A stretch of DNA of 64,000 bases from Nocardia sp. CDC159. GTDB taxonomy: Bacteria > Actinomycetota > Actinomycetes > Mycobacteriales > Mycobacteriaceae. The stretch is from assembly GCF_023740735.1 (NCBI RefSeq), contig NZ_JAMRXH010000001.1:496001-560000 (forward strand), read 5' to 3'. Of this stretch, positions 40,683-49,327 are shown piece by piece. Both the position numbers and the translations under genes were made by a program. Under the pieces are notes generated by a model that did not search any database, was not told the DNA's origin, and was given only the letters and a program-made list of their open reading frames with translations. Within the stretch, counting starts at the first letter, position 1. Every line of letters begins with the position of its first letter.

Positions 40683-40777
40683 TTTATTCGACGAGGATGG
40701 CCGGTCAGCGCCGGATCGCATGGGAGCCCCGCGCCAGCGTCGCCACCGTTGCCCCAGCGAGCGGTTAGAGGCGTCCC

Positions 40778-40975
40778 ATGACTCAAATGCTTCAGCATTC
40801 CGGTACATGCGATTCCATCGATGGCACCGATGCGATCGGTGACTGCGCCGTCGAACCCCGTGAGCTGACCTACCGCCGCGCCCGCGCCATCCTGGGCGCC
40901 CACGATCGCCATCTGGGCTGCCGCCAGTGGATCGCCGCCGCGGCCTATCTCTCCGCGGGCCTGGACGACGAATAG
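40778..40975 (+). CDS. Small hypothetical protein (65 aa)
   Basis: A 65-residue soluble protein with two or three cysteines (HSGTCDS, GDC, HLGCRQW) and a helical C-terminal half (LTYRRARAILGAHDRHLGCRQWIAAAAYLSAGLDDE). ATG 40778 follows AGAGG. I do not recognise the family. It is the only gene that palindromic promoter copy 2 can serve. Confidence 0.6.
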   Translation: MTQMLQHSGTCDSIDGTDAIGDCAVEPRELTYRRARAILGAHDRHLGCRQWIAAAAYLSAGLDDE

Positions 40976-41086
40976 GCCTGCGCGCCACCGCAAGTCGCTT
41001 CCGCACCCCACCCGCGCCGATGTCACGTCATCGATGCTCCTACCATGGAGGGTGGACGCACCACCGGCAACGCGGAGCGAACCGCC

Positions 41087-41368
41087 ATGATTCTCACGAC
41101 CGCCCACGACATCATCCTCGCCCAGATCATGAATCCCACCCCGGAGACCCCACCGGTGGCCGACAAGCTGTTGAAGTTGGTGCGCTATTTCACCTGGTTC
41201 ATGCTGCTGTCCGGCACCGTCGGGATCATCTACGCCGGTGGGCGTTTCGCCTGGGAGAAGTGGCAGGGCGGACGGCTGGAGTCGCCGAAGATGGTGGCGG
41301 GGGCGCTGATCGGCGGCGTGCTGATCACCAGCGCGGGCACCATCATGAATACCGTCATCGGGGCATGA
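41087..41368 (+). CDS. Small two-helix membrane protein, pilin-like topology
   Basis: A 93-residue protein with two hydrophobic helices (FTWFMLLSGTVGIIYAGGRFAW and MVAGALIGGVLITSAGTIMNTVI) separated by a short basic loop. The layout resembles TrbC/VirB2-type pilins and holin-like proteins, but no conjugation gene is near. ATG 41087 follows GCGGAG; the longer frame from 41045 lacks a ribosome site. It overlaps the convergent methyltransferase gene by 14 bases. Confidence 0.6.
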   Translation: MILTTAHDIILAQIMNPTPETPPVADKLLKLVRYFTWFMLLSGTVGIIYAGGRFAWEKWQGGRLESPKMVAGALIGGVLITSAGTIMNTVIGA

Positions 41369-42233
41369 CCCGCTCGGCGACCACATTGCCCGTACCGGGC
41401 GGTATCGAATCGGGCACCGCCCGGCCGTAGGCCGCTACGGCCTCGGCCAGCTCCCGGAAATCCGTTCGCCAGCCCAGGCTTTCGAGCCATTCCCGGGCAT
41501 CCGGACCCGGCCCCGTCTCCACGGACGGAGCCGACGGTGCCGGAAAAATCCGATCCGCGCCCGGCGCCGCGCGCACCACCGCGGCAAAGCCGTCGCCGCC
41601 AATGACCGGGAATCCGTATCGACTCGCGGGCGCGGACAATTCCGTCACCGTGACGATCTCACGCCGAGCATCCGCCCTGGGCAGAAATCCGACCACATGG
41701 TCTATCCAGGTGGTCGGAACCTCGGGCCGGAAACCCTTGTCCAACAAGGCGGCCGACCAGTCCGCGCGTAGATCAGCGGGCACCACAATGCGCTCACAGC
41801 ACGGCTCGGCTTCGGCGGCGGCGAGCACCACCTCCTTGAATTCGAACAATCCCGGCAGATCAACCTCGAACAGCCGCAACGAATCCGGCAGTTCCAACCG
41901 GAACGCGTAGGTATCCAGTCCCGCACCCAGCGACACCACCTGTTCGAAGCCCGCCTCGGCCGCGGCGCGCAGTTCGTCGTCGACCAGCCGGACACCCAAG
42001 GTGCGGGACTCGTACACGGCATCGGCGAGGGCGAGCGCATTCGCCCACAGCTCCGCCGCACCGGGAGGAGCGTCCGGGGCCGTATATCCGGCCTCGGCCG
42101 CGTCGACGAACTCCTGCGCGAGCGGATCCGCGTAGAGCCGATCGGGCCGCGCGGTCTCGCGGGCCCGGACGACGGCCACGCCGACGGCGGTCAGCGGTGC
42201 GCCGGAAAGGATTTCGGGAATGGATGCGGACAT
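41355..42233 (-). CDS. LCMT-type SAM-dependent methyltransferase
   Basis: A 292-residue protein of the leucine carboxyl methyltransferase family expanded in mycolic-acid bacteria. LTAVGVAVVRARETARPDRLYADPLAQEFV is the N-terminal signature and VVSLGAGLDTYAFRLELPDSLRLFEVDLPGLFEFKEVVL the SAM-binding part. Substrates of these paralogues are unknown. ATG 42233 follows AGGAG. Confidence 0.87.
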   Translation of the reverse strand: MSASIPEILSGAPLTAVGVAVVRARETARPDRLYADPLAQEFVDAAEAGYTAPDAPPGAAELWANALALADAVYESRTLGVRLVDDELRAAAEAGFEQVVSLGAGLDTYAFRLELPDSLRLFEVDLPGLFEFKEVVLAAAEAEPCCERIVVPADLRADWSAALLDKGFRPEVPTTWIDHVVGFLPRADARREIVTVTELSAPASRYGFPVIGGDGFAAVVRAAPGADRIFPAPSAPSVETGPGPDAREWLESLGWRTDFRELAEAVAAYGRAVPDSIPPGTGNVVAERVMPR

Positions 42234-42406
42234 CGCGACTCCTGCACCCGGCCGCGCGGTGCGGCCGGAGGGTGAACGAGTGGTGATCGAAAGCATCCAT
42301 CATGCCGTGCGGCGATGTCGGGCGCGAGCGAGTGAGTCCGGTGCCCGCAGCGAAGCGCCGGTCGGTGCACCGCCCGGCCGGGGTGCCGAAATCCCCGGCA
42401 TCGACG

Positions 42407-43309
42407 TCACGGGTGGATCGCCGTCACCAGGCTCACCAGCGCGGACACCGGAGGCTGGTCTCCGTCGGGCCGGTCACCGGGACCGCGGCCACGCGCGGCC
42501 AGATAGTCCACCAGGCCGATGCGCTCGGCCCGCCAGCCGTGCGCGGTGAACCAATCGGCGGCATCGCCGCGTCGTTCGTTGTAGATCAGCCGGGCCCAGT
42601 CGGCCGGACTGTTCGCGACGGCGTTCGGCCGAGCGAGCAGGGCGGCGTGGACCTGGTCGGGGAGCGGATCCATCTGTTCGATCGCGACCCGGCTGCCGGG
42701 AGCGCTGATCGCCTCGATATCGGCGTACAGCCGATCCACCGCGACGGCCGGAAGATAGGGCAGCAGGCCCTCGACCAGCCACGCGGTCGGCGCGGCCGGG
42801 TCGAAGCCACTCCCGCGCAGGGCCTTCGGCCAGTCCTCGCGCAGATCCACCACCACCTCGCGACGCTCGGCGCGGGGCTTGTCGCCGTTGGCGGCGAGGG
42901 TTTCGCGCTTGAACCGCAGTACCGGCGCGCGGTCCAGTTCGTAGACGACCGTGCCGTCGGGCCAGGGCAGGCGGTAGGCGCGGGCGTCGAGTCCGGCGGC
43001 GAGCAGTACGATCTGGCGTACCCCGGCGGCGATGGCGGCGTGAAAGTAGTCGTCGAAGTATTCGGTGCGGGCGGCCTGGAAGGTCACGAAGGCCGGGCCG
43101 AAGCCGGGCTCACGCAACGGATGCCCGGGCGCGGTGCCATCGAGCAGCTCCGCCCATTCCGGACCGGCGGCCCGCACGAACACCTCGGCGAACGGATCGA
43201 CGGCGAGCGGCTCGGCCTCCCGAGCGGCCAGGGCGCGGGCCGCCGCGACGAACAGAGCGGTCGACCCGACGCCGGTGTTGATATCCCAGGCATCTCCCTC
43301 GGTACGCAT
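42407..43309 (-). CDS. LCMT-type SAM-dependent methyltransferase (second copy)
   Basis: A 300-residue protein. WDINTGVGSTALFVAAARALAAREAEPLAVDPFAEVFV opens it and VLLAAGLDARAYRLPWPDGTVVYELDRAPVLRFKRETL is the SAM site, the pattern of the mycobacterial Rv0726c-like group. It follows family practice to start at the MRTEGDxWD methionine (43309), although no ribosome site precedes it; GTG 43345 is an alternative. It is on the same strand as, and 173 bases upstream of, the other copy. Confidence 0.88.
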   Translation of the reverse strand: MRTEGDAWDINTGVGSTALFVAAARALAAREAEPLAVDPFAEVFVRAAGPEWAELLDGTAPGHPLREPGFGPAFVTFQAARTEYFDDYFHAAIAAGVRQIVLLAAGLDARAYRLPWPDGTVVYELDRAPVLRFKRETLAANGDKPRAERREVVVDLREDWPKALRGSGFDPAAPTAWLVEGLLPYLPAVAVDRLYADIEAISAPGSRVAIEQMDPLPDQVHAALLARPNAVANSPADWARLIYNERRGDAADWFTAHGWRAERIGLVDYLAARGRGPGDRPDGDQPPVSALVSLVTAIHP

Positions 43310-43421
43310 GGGCGCCAACGTACCCGCCGATCGGAAGTATTTCACTTACCGGTCGGAATGTTGTCGATATCCGCCTTTCCCTCCCCCGCTCCGGCGCGAA
43401 TCCTCCCTTCCCGCACGTCGT

Positions 43422-43553
43422 CTCGCCGATTCCCCGCCGGCCGCCGATGCCGACCAGGATCTCGCCGACGCGAATTTCCGATTCGGGCTCGATCTCGTGC
43501 TCGACGGCCAGCGCGGCCGCAGTGGGCGTCGGATTCGGGAAATAGTCGATTAG
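43422..43553 (+). pseudogene. C-terminal relic of a TetR-type regulator
   Basis: In one plus-strand frame about 43 codons before a TAG read ADQDLADANFRFGLDLVLDGQ, which resembles the last helix of TetR-family repressors (FxFGLDxxLDG). No matching N-terminus is found upstream; that DNA is now the start of the methyltransferase gene on the other strand. It looks like the end of a deleted gene. Confidence 0.5.
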
Positions 43554-43604
43554 CTTTCCTTAACAGGTTTCCGTGATACCGCCGCCCGGCCGTAGTGTTC
43601 GCCC

Positions 43605-45587
43605 GTGGTTTCACCGATCGATGTGGCCAAGCGCCTGATTCTCGGGCAGCCGTTCCGCAGCGATCGGCTCGGGGAAACCCTGCTGCGCAAACGGATCGCC
43701 CTGCCGATCTTCGCCAGCGACCCGCTGTCCTCGGTCGCCTACGCCACCCAGGAGATCCTGCTGGTACTCGCCCTCGCCGGGACGGCCTATCTGCGGCTGA
43801 CATGGTGGGTCGCCGTGGCGGTGCTGGTGCTGCTGGGCGTGGTGGTGCTGTCGTATCGGCAGGTGGTGCAGGCGTATCCGTCCGGCGGGGGCTCCTACGA
43901 GGTGGTCGCGGAGAATCTCGGCGCGACGGCCGGGCTCGTGGTGGCCGCGGCGCTGATGACCGACTACGTGATGACCGTGGCCGTCTCGGTGACCGCCGGG
44001 GTGGACAACATCATTTCCGCGATTCCCGAACTCGCGCCCTATCGGGTGGCTGTGGACCTGGGGGTGATCGTTTTTCTCACCGCGATGAATCTGCGCGGTG
44101 TGCGGGAATCCGGGCGGGCGTTCGCGATCCCCACCTACGGTTTCATCGCCGGAGTGCTGACGATGACGGCGATCGGGCTCGCGCAGACATTCGGCGGGCA
44201 CGCTCCGGTGGCCGAGAGCGCCGCGTACGAGATCCGTCCCGAGCAGATCGGGCTGTCCACCGCGGGTGTGGCATTCCTGCTGCTGCGCGCGTTCTCCTCC
44301 GGCTGCACCGCGCTCACCGGCGTGGAGGCGATCTCCAATGGCGTCCCGGCGTTCCGAAAACCCAAGGCGCGCAATGCCGCCCGCACGATGGCGGCGATGG
44401 GCGCGGTGGCGATCGCCATGTTCGCCGGCGTGACGGCGCTGGCCATGATCTCAGGCACCAGGGTCGCCGAGAACCCCTGCGATCTGATCGGCTTTCGCGG
44501 CGACTGCCGCACCGACCCGCAGAAGACGGTGATCGCCCAAATCGGCGCGGCGGTCTTCGGCGGCCACAGCCCGGCCTTCTACTACCTCATGATCACCACG
44601 GCGCTGATCCTGGTACTGGCCGCCAATACCGCTTACAACGGCTTCCCACAGCTGAATTCCATTCTGGCGCAACGCCGTTACATGCCGCGCCAGCTGCACA
44701 CCCGGGGCAATCGGCTGGCCTTCTCCAACGGCATCATCCTGCTGGCGCTGGTGGCGGGCGCACTGGTCTACGCCTTCGACGGCTCGACCTCCCGGCTCGT
44801 CCAGCTCTACATCGTCGGCGTCTTCACCTCGTTCACGCTGTGTCAAATCGCGATGGTGCGCCACTGGAATCGCGTCCTGCGCGAGGTCACCGACCGGGCC
44901 GGTCGCGGCCGTATCCGGCGCGCCCGATTCGTCAACGCCGTCGGCGCGTGTTGCACCGGCGTGGTCCTGATCGTCGTCCTGCTCACCAAATTCACCCACG
45001 GCGCCTATCTGGTGGTGCTCGCGATTCCCGTGCTGGTCGCGCTCATGTGCGGCATTCACCGGCACTACGCGGCAGTGCGCGCGGAGCTGACGGCCGATCT
45101 CGACCAGGCCGAGACGCTGCCGAGCCGAGTGCACGCGATCGTGCTGGTCTCGGGCTGGCACCGCGCGACGCGGCGGGCCGTCCGGTTCGCCCGCGCCACC
45201 CGCCCCGACACCCTTACCGCGCTGTCGGTCGATATCGACGAGGCCGACACCCGCACCCTGGTGCGGGAATGGGAACGCGCGGACGTGGACGTCCGGCTCA
45301 AGATCATCGAATCGCCGTATCGGGAGATCACCGGGCCGATCGTCGGCTATCTGCGCCGGGTGCGCCGCGCGCATCCGCGCGATGTGGTCGCGGTCTACAT
45401 TCCCGAATACGTGGTGGGTCGCTGGTGGGAGAACCTGCTGCACAATCAGAGCTCGCTGCGCCTGAAGGCGCGGCTGCTTTTCGTGCCCGATGTGATGGTG
45501 ACCAGCGTGCCGTACCAGCTGCGCTCCGTGCGTACCGACGTGTCGGCCCGGCCCGCGCTGTGGGTATCGCCACCGGTGAGGAGGTGA
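43605..45587 (+). CDS. APC-superfamily potassium transporter, KimA-like
   Basis: A 660-residue membrane protein. LPIFASDPLSSVAYATQEILLVL in the first helix, SYEVVAENLGATAGLV and SGCTALTGVEAISNGVPAFRKPKARNAARTM match KimA/YdaO-type high-affinity potassium importers. About twelve helices are followed by a soluble domain (from about 495) with VHAIVLVSGWHRATRRAVRFARAT, like the cytosolic regulatory domain of KimA. The GTG start has TAGTGT six bases upstream, so the mRNA may be leaderless. I looked for a c-di-AMP riboswitch and saw none. Confidence 0.85.
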   Translation: MVSPIDVAKRLILGQPFRSDRLGETLLRKRIALPIFASDPLSSVAYATQEILLVLALAGTAYLRLTWWVAVAVLVLLGVVVLSYRQVVQAYPSGGGSYEVVAENLGATAGLVVAAALMTDYVMTVAVSVTAGVDNIISAIPELAPYRVAVDLGVIVFLTAMNLRGVRESGRAFAIPTYGFIAGVLTMTAIGLAQTFGGHAPVAESAAYEIRPEQIGLSTAGVAFLLLRAFSSGCTALTGVEAISNGVPAFRKPKARNAARTMAAMGAVAIAMFAGVTALAMISGTRVAENPCDLIGFRGDCRTDPQKTVIAQIGAAVFGGHSPAFYYLMITTALILVLAANTAYNGFPQLNSILAQRRYMPRQLHTRGNRLAFSNGIILLALVAGALVYAFDGSTSRLVQLYIVGVFTSFTLCQIAMVRHWNRVLREVTDRAGRGRIRRARFVNAVGACCTGVVLIVVLLTKFTHGAYLVVLAIPVLVALMCGIHRHYAAVRAELTADLDQAETLPSRVHAIVLVSGWHRATRRAVRFARATRPDTLTALSVDIDEADTRTLVREWERADVDVRLKIIESPYREITGPIVGYLRRVRRAHPRDVVAVYIPEYVVGRWWENLLHNQSSLRLKARLLFVPDVMVTSVPYQLRSVRTDVSARPALWVSPPVRR

Positions 45588-45592
45588 TCGAG

Positions 45593-45949
45593 ATGGTCGA
45601 CGATGTCGAGAAGCACTGGCACGACCCGGGGCTGTTCCGGCGAGTCGTGCTGTATTCGGTGTGCGTGCTGGCGGCCGCGGCACTGGTGTTCGCGGTGATC
45701 GCCGAGTGGGCCGCGCGGCGGGAGCCGTGCGCGCGAGCGGAGCGGACGTTCTGCGATACCGCCGCCCAGGCGGTGATTCTCGGTGGGCCGGGACTGGTGC
45801 TGGTGGCCGGGACGGTGGGCGCGTTCATCGCGACGTACCGGGTGTGGCGGCGGGGGCGGGCCTGGCCGATCTGGCAGGGCGCCGGATGGTTCCTGCTTAC
45901 GGTCACCCTTGCCTACCTGGCGATCGGGGCGGGCACGGTCGCGGCCTGA
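45593..45949 (+). CDS. Small membrane protein (118 aa)
   Basis: A 118-residue protein with three hydrophobic helices (VVLYSVCVLAAAALVFAVIAEW, AVILGGPGLVLVAGTVGAFIATY, GWFLLTVTLAYLAIGAGTVA) and a cysteine pair between the first two. ATG 45593 has GGAGG eight bases before it; GTG 45584, overlapping the transporter stop, is also possible. It is likely co-transcribed with the potassium transporter. Confidence 0.7.
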   Translation: MVDDVEKHWHDPGLFRRVVLYSVCVLAAAALVFAVIAEWAARREPCARAERTFCDTAAQAVILGGPGLVLVAGTVGAFIATYRVWRRGRAWPIWQGAGWFLLTVTLAYLAIGAGTVAA

Positions 45950-46000
45950 GGTCCGAAATACATCCGACGATTGCGGTGTTGCATCGGCCGGAGGTGCCTG

Positions 46001-46993
46001 ATGATCGACGTTCCGCTGTCCGTACTCGACCTGGCGCCGGTGCAATTCGGAAACAGTGTCGGCGAGGGACTGCGCGCGACGACCGAATCCGCCCGGCAGG
46101 CCGAACGACTCGGCTACACCCGCTTCTGGGTGGCCGAACATCACAATATGCCCGGGATCGCCAGCTCGGCCCCGGCCGTGTTGCTGGCCCATCTGGCCGC
46201 GGCCACCTCGACCATCCGGATCGGATCGGGCGGGGTGATGCTGCCCAACCACGCGCCGCTGGTGGTGGCCGAGCAGTTCGGCACCCTGCACGCGCTGCAT
46301 CCGGGCCGAGTCGACCTGGGCATCGGCCGCGCGCCCGGCACCGATCAGGCCACCGCGCTGGCACTGCGCCGCACGACCGAGGGCCTGTCCGCCGAATCGT
46401 TCCCACAGGAATTGATGGCGCTGATCCGCTACTTCGACGGGGACAGCGCCGACGGCATCGTGGCGGTGCCCGGCATCGGCGAGCAGCCGGAGATCTGGCT
46501 GCTCGGGTCGAGCGGGTTCAGCGCGCAGCTGGCCGCGCTGCTCGGGCTGCGCTTCGCCTTCGCCCACCACTTCAGCGCCGAGAACACCGAGGCCGCGCTC
46601 GCGCTGTATCGGGAGAACTTCCGGCCCTCGCCGCGGCTCGAGCGCCCGCACGCGATGATCGCGGTCTCGGCGGTCTGCGCCGACACCGACGAGCAGGCCG
46701 ATCTGCTGGCCCGCCCGAGTGAGCTGGCATTCCTGCAGCTGCGGCTGGGTCGCCGCGGCCCGCTGCCGACCCCCGAGCAGACCGCGAACTTCCCCGGCAC
46801 CGAGGCCGAGCGGCGATTCGTCGCCGAGCGGCGCGAGGGTCAGCTGCTGGGCTCCCCGGCCACGGTGCGGCGACAGCTGGAGGATCTGCTGCGCCGCACC
46901 GCGGCCGACGAGGTCATGCTCAACACCCGCATCTACGACATCGACGAGCGGGTGCGGTCGCTGGAGTTGATCATGGACAAGGTCGTCAACTGA
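46001..46993 (+). CDS. LLM-class flavin-dependent oxidoreductase
   Basis: A 330-residue TIM-barrel protein of the bacterial luciferase-like group. [54 protein letters not shown] is the signature of the MsnO8/YhbW type, with [23 protein letters not shown] and [13 protein letters not shown]. It may use FMN or F420; these proteins cannot be separated by eye. ATG 46001 follows GGAGG. It overlaps the convergent permease gene by 8 bases. Confidence 0.88.
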   Translation: MIDVPLSVLDLAPVQFGNSVGEGLRATTESARQAERLGYTRFWVAEHHNMPGIASSAPAVLLAHLAAATSTIRIGSGGVMLPNHAPLVVAEQFGTLHALHPGRVDLGIGRAPGTDQATALALRRTTEGLSAESFPQELMALIRYFDGDSADGIVAVPGIGEQPEIWLLGSSGFSAQLAALLGLRFAFAHHFSAENTEAALALYRENFRPSPRLERPHAMIAVSAVCADTDEQADLLARPSELAFLQLRLGRRGPLPTPEQTANFPGTEAERRFVAERREGQLLGSPATVRRQLEDLLRRTAADEVMLNTRIYDIDERVRSLELIMDKVVN

Positions 46994-48404
46994 CCTTCTC
47001 CCCCTTCGATACGAGGCGATTGACCAGCGGATAGCCCGCGCACACCAGTACCGCCCACACCACGCCGACGACCAGTGCCGTGCGCCCGTCGGAGGTGAAG
47101 AACAGCAGCACGACCACCAGGCCCAGGAAGGCCAGCGCCAACGCGGTGGTCACGGGCGCGCCGGGCAGGCGGTAATCGGAGGCGGGCAGCTCACCGCGGC
47201 GCACCTTGATCCGGTAGAGCAGATGGCAGACCAGGATCATCCCCCACACGAAGATGATGCCCATGGTGCTGACCGAGGTGATGTAGGCGAACGCCTTGTC
47301 CGGCGAGATCACGTTCACGACCACGCCGATCACCATCATCGCCGCCGACACCACGATGCCCATGTACGGAACATGCCTGCTGCTCAGCCCGCCCAGCGCG
47401 GCCGGGGCCTCCTGGCGCAGGGCGAGACTGCGCAGCATGCGCCCGGTCGAGTAGATGCCGGAGTTGCACGACGACAGCGCCGCGGTCAGCAGCACGAAGT
47501 TGATCAACCCCGCCGCGCCCGGAATCCCGATCTGGGAGAACACCTCGACGAACGGGCTGCGCCCGGCGTGGAAGCCGCGCCAGCTCACCACCGACATGAT
47601 CACGATGAGCGCGCCCACATAGAACAGGCCGATGCGGAAGGGCAGGGTGTTGATCGCCTTGCGCAGGGTCTGGCGCGGATTGGCCGCCTCGCCCGCGGTC
47701 ACGCCCACCAGTTCCACGCCGACGTAGGCGAATACGACGATCTGCAACGCCATCAGCGACTGTCCGAAGCCGTTCGGGAACACCCCGCCGTCGGCCCACA
47801 GATTGGTCACGGTCGGATTGGCCGCGTGCCCGAAGCCGATGGTCAGTACGCCGATGCCGATCAGGATCATCGCCAGGATGGCGGTCACCTTGATCGCGGA
47901 GAACCAGAACTCGCCCTCACCGAACAATTTCACCGAGATCAGGTTCGCCGCGAACAACACCGCGAGCACCACCAGGGCGGTGAGCCACTCCGGGACCGCG
48001 AACCAGTACTTCACATACTTGCCCGCCACGGTGATCTCGGCCATGCAGGTGGCGACCCACACGGCCCAGTAGGTCCAGCCGGTCACGAATCCGGCGAAGC
48101 GACCCAGGAATTCGTTGGCGTATTCGGCGAAGCTGCCCGAGACCGGGCGATAGGTCAGCAACTCGCCGAGTGCCCGCATGATCACGAAGATCGCCAGACC
48201 GGCGGCGAGATAGCACAGGATCAGTGCGGGTCCGGCCTTTTCGATCGCACCGCCCGCCCCGTAGAACAGACCCGTGCCGATCGCGCCGCCGATGGCGATC
48301 ATCTGGATGGTCCGGGGGGTGAGCCCCCGGCTGTAGCCTTCTTCTTCACCGGTTGCGGTGGTAACTGGCGCGCCCGGCGCCTCCGCTCTGCGGTCTGTCG
48401 TCAT
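46986..48404 (-). CDS. Amino-acid permease (APC/AAT family)
   Basis: A 472-residue protein with 12 helices. [29 protein letters not shown] is the AAT opening; [26 protein letters not shown] and [42 protein letters not shown] follow. It resembles CycA and GabP-type importers of small or aromatic amino acids. ATG 48404 or GTG 48413 could be the start; neither has a strong ribosome site. Confidence 0.87.
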   Translation of the reverse strand: MTTDRRAEAPGAPVTTATGEEEGYSRGLTPRTIQMIAIGGAIGTGLFYGAGGAIEKAGPALILCYLAAGLAIFVIMRALGELLTYRPVSGSFAEYANEFLGRFAGFVTGWTYWAVWVATCMAEITVAGKYVKYWFAVPEWLTALVVLAVLFAANLISVKLFGEGEFWFSAIKVTAILAMILIGIGVLTIGFGHAANPTVTNLWADGGVFPNGFGQSLMALQIVVFAYVGVELVGVTAGEAANPRQTLRKAINTLPFRIGLFYVGALIVIMSVVSWRGFHAGRSPFVEVFSQIGIPGAAGLINFVLLTAALSSCNSGIYSTGRMLRSLALRQEAPAALGGLSSRHVPYMGIVVSAAMMVIGVVVNVISPDKAFAYITSVSTMGIIFVWGMILVCHLLYRIKVRRGELPASDYRLPGAPVTTALALAFLGLVVVLLFFTSDGRTALVVGVVWAVLVCAGYPLVNRLVSKGEKVS

Positions 48405-48470
48405 GCCCGGCACGCTACCGGGTCTGTGTTATCGAATGTTTCGAACCGGCGAGAGAATTTCCGTTCGGAA

Positions 48471-48944
48471 TCAGCTCAATTGGGCCTGCCACATCCAATG
48501 CAGCTGCTCGAGCCGGGCGGTGATCGCGATCAGCAGGTCCTGGCTGACCGGATCGGCCTTCTCGGTGACATCGACGCGCTGGCGCAACCGGCGGATCACC
48601 GCGGCCAGATTCGTGGTGATCGCCTCGACCACGTCGTCGTCGCGCTGCCAGCCCGCCGCGAAGCCCTCCGCGCCGGACTGTTCGGCGACGGTGCGGGCGC
48701 GCCCGTCGGGGCTGACACCGATCGAGGTGGCGCGCTCGGCGGCCGAATCGGTGAATTCCCTGGCGGCGGCGACCAATTCGTCCAGGGCCAGATGCACCGT
48801 GCGGAAACGGGGGCCGATCACGTTCCAGTGCGCCTGCTTGGCGATCAGCGACAGGTCGATCAGATCGACCACCGTGCCGCGCAGCGCCTCGCCCGCGATG
48901 CGCTGCTGCTCCGGATCGAGGGCGGTGGTAATGGGTTGGGCCAC
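48471..48944 (-). CDS. dps: Dps family ferritin-like DNA-protection protein
   Basis: A 157-residue four-helix protein. LIAKQAHWNVIGPRFRTVHLALDELVAAAREFTDSAAERA carries the Dps ferroxidase ligands (His, His, Asp, Glu) shared between subunits. It stores iron and shields DNA from peroxide. GTG 48944 follows AAGGAG. A SigF-type promoter lies upstream, divergent from that of DUF2795. Confidence 0.88.
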   Translation of the reverse strand: MAQPITTALDPEQQRIAGEALRGTVVDLIDLSLIAKQAHWNVIGPRFRTVHLALDELVAAAREFTDSAAERATSIGVSPDGRARTVAEQSGAEGFAAGWQRDDDVVEAITTNLAAVIRRLRQRVDVTEKADPVSQDLLIAITARLEQLHWMWQAQLS

Positions 48945-48982
48945 GGCCGTTCTCCTTCCTCGTTGCGTTGTCACCGTCGGTG

Positions 48983-49007
48983 CTACCCGCGCGTCGCGCC
49001 CTCAACC
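48983..49007 (-). promoter_or_regulatory. SigF-type promoter of dps
   Basis: On the minus strand GGTT (49007-49004), 15 bp, GGGTAG (48988-48983), with a leader of about 32 bases. Confidence 0.58.
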
Positions 49008-49008
49008 T

Positions 49009-49033
49009 GTTTGTGGCCGGGATCGCGTGGTAC
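49009..49033 (+). promoter_or_regulatory. SigF-like promoter of the DUF2795 gene
   Basis: GTTT (49009-49012), 15 bp, TGGTAC (49028-49033). The -10 differs from GGGTAC at one base. It lies back to back with the dps promoter. Confidence 0.5.
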
Positions 49034-49077
49034 CTCGGCAACGTCCGGGCACCGACGAATCGAAAGGAGTGCCGACA

Positions 49078-49260
49078 ATGGTCAATCCGATTCAGGTCCA
49101 GAAGTATCTGAGCGGGGTCGACTACCCGGCCGATCGCGACGAGTTATTAGCGGCGGCCCGCAGCAATGGTGCCGACCGAGACGTGCTCCAAGAGCTCGAG
49201 CAGATTCCCGATCGCACCTACAACGGTCCGAACGCGGTGAGCGAGGCCGTCTCGAAGTGA
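49078..49260 (+). CDS. DUF2795 protein
   Basis: A 60-residue protein. NPIQVQKYLSGVDYPADRDELLAAARSNGADRDVLQELEQIPDRTYNGPNAVSEAV is the DUF2795 pattern over its full length. It is a common small actinobacterial stress-associated protein without known activity. ATG 49078 has AAAGGAG nine bases upstream. Confidence 0.85.
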   Translation: MVNPIQVQKYLSGVDYPADRDELLAAARSNGADRDVLQELEQIPDRTYNGPNAVSEAVSK

Positions 49261-49301
49261 CCTCCCCCACAGGGGTTGTCCGATCGATAGTTGTAGTTTC
49301 A

Positions 49302-49327
49302 CAATAGTTGTGTGATTACAACTGTTG
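49302..49327. promoter_or_regulatory. Probable MarR operator over the MFS start codon
   Basis: CAATAGTTGT (49302-49311) and ACAACTGTTG (49318-49327) form a 10-bp inverted repeat with one mismatch and a 6-bp spacer that contains the GTG start (49312). TTGTCC (49276-49281), 18 bp and CACAAT (49300-49305) could be the promoter. The repressor would block transcription at the start site. Confidence 0.6.

Noticed and set aside
41087..41368. Conjugative pilin of an integrated element
   Set aside because: Topology fits, but no relaxase, ATPase, integrase or attachment site is near.
43554..43604. c-di-AMP riboswitch before the KimA-like gene
   Set aside because: The leader is too short and the promoter-like TAGTGT is next to the start codon; no conserved riboswitch core was seen.
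47223..49307. 694-codon plus-strand frame across permease and dps
   Set aside because: It crosses two well-supported genes and their intergenic region; only its last 60 codons (DUF2795) are real, in the same frame.
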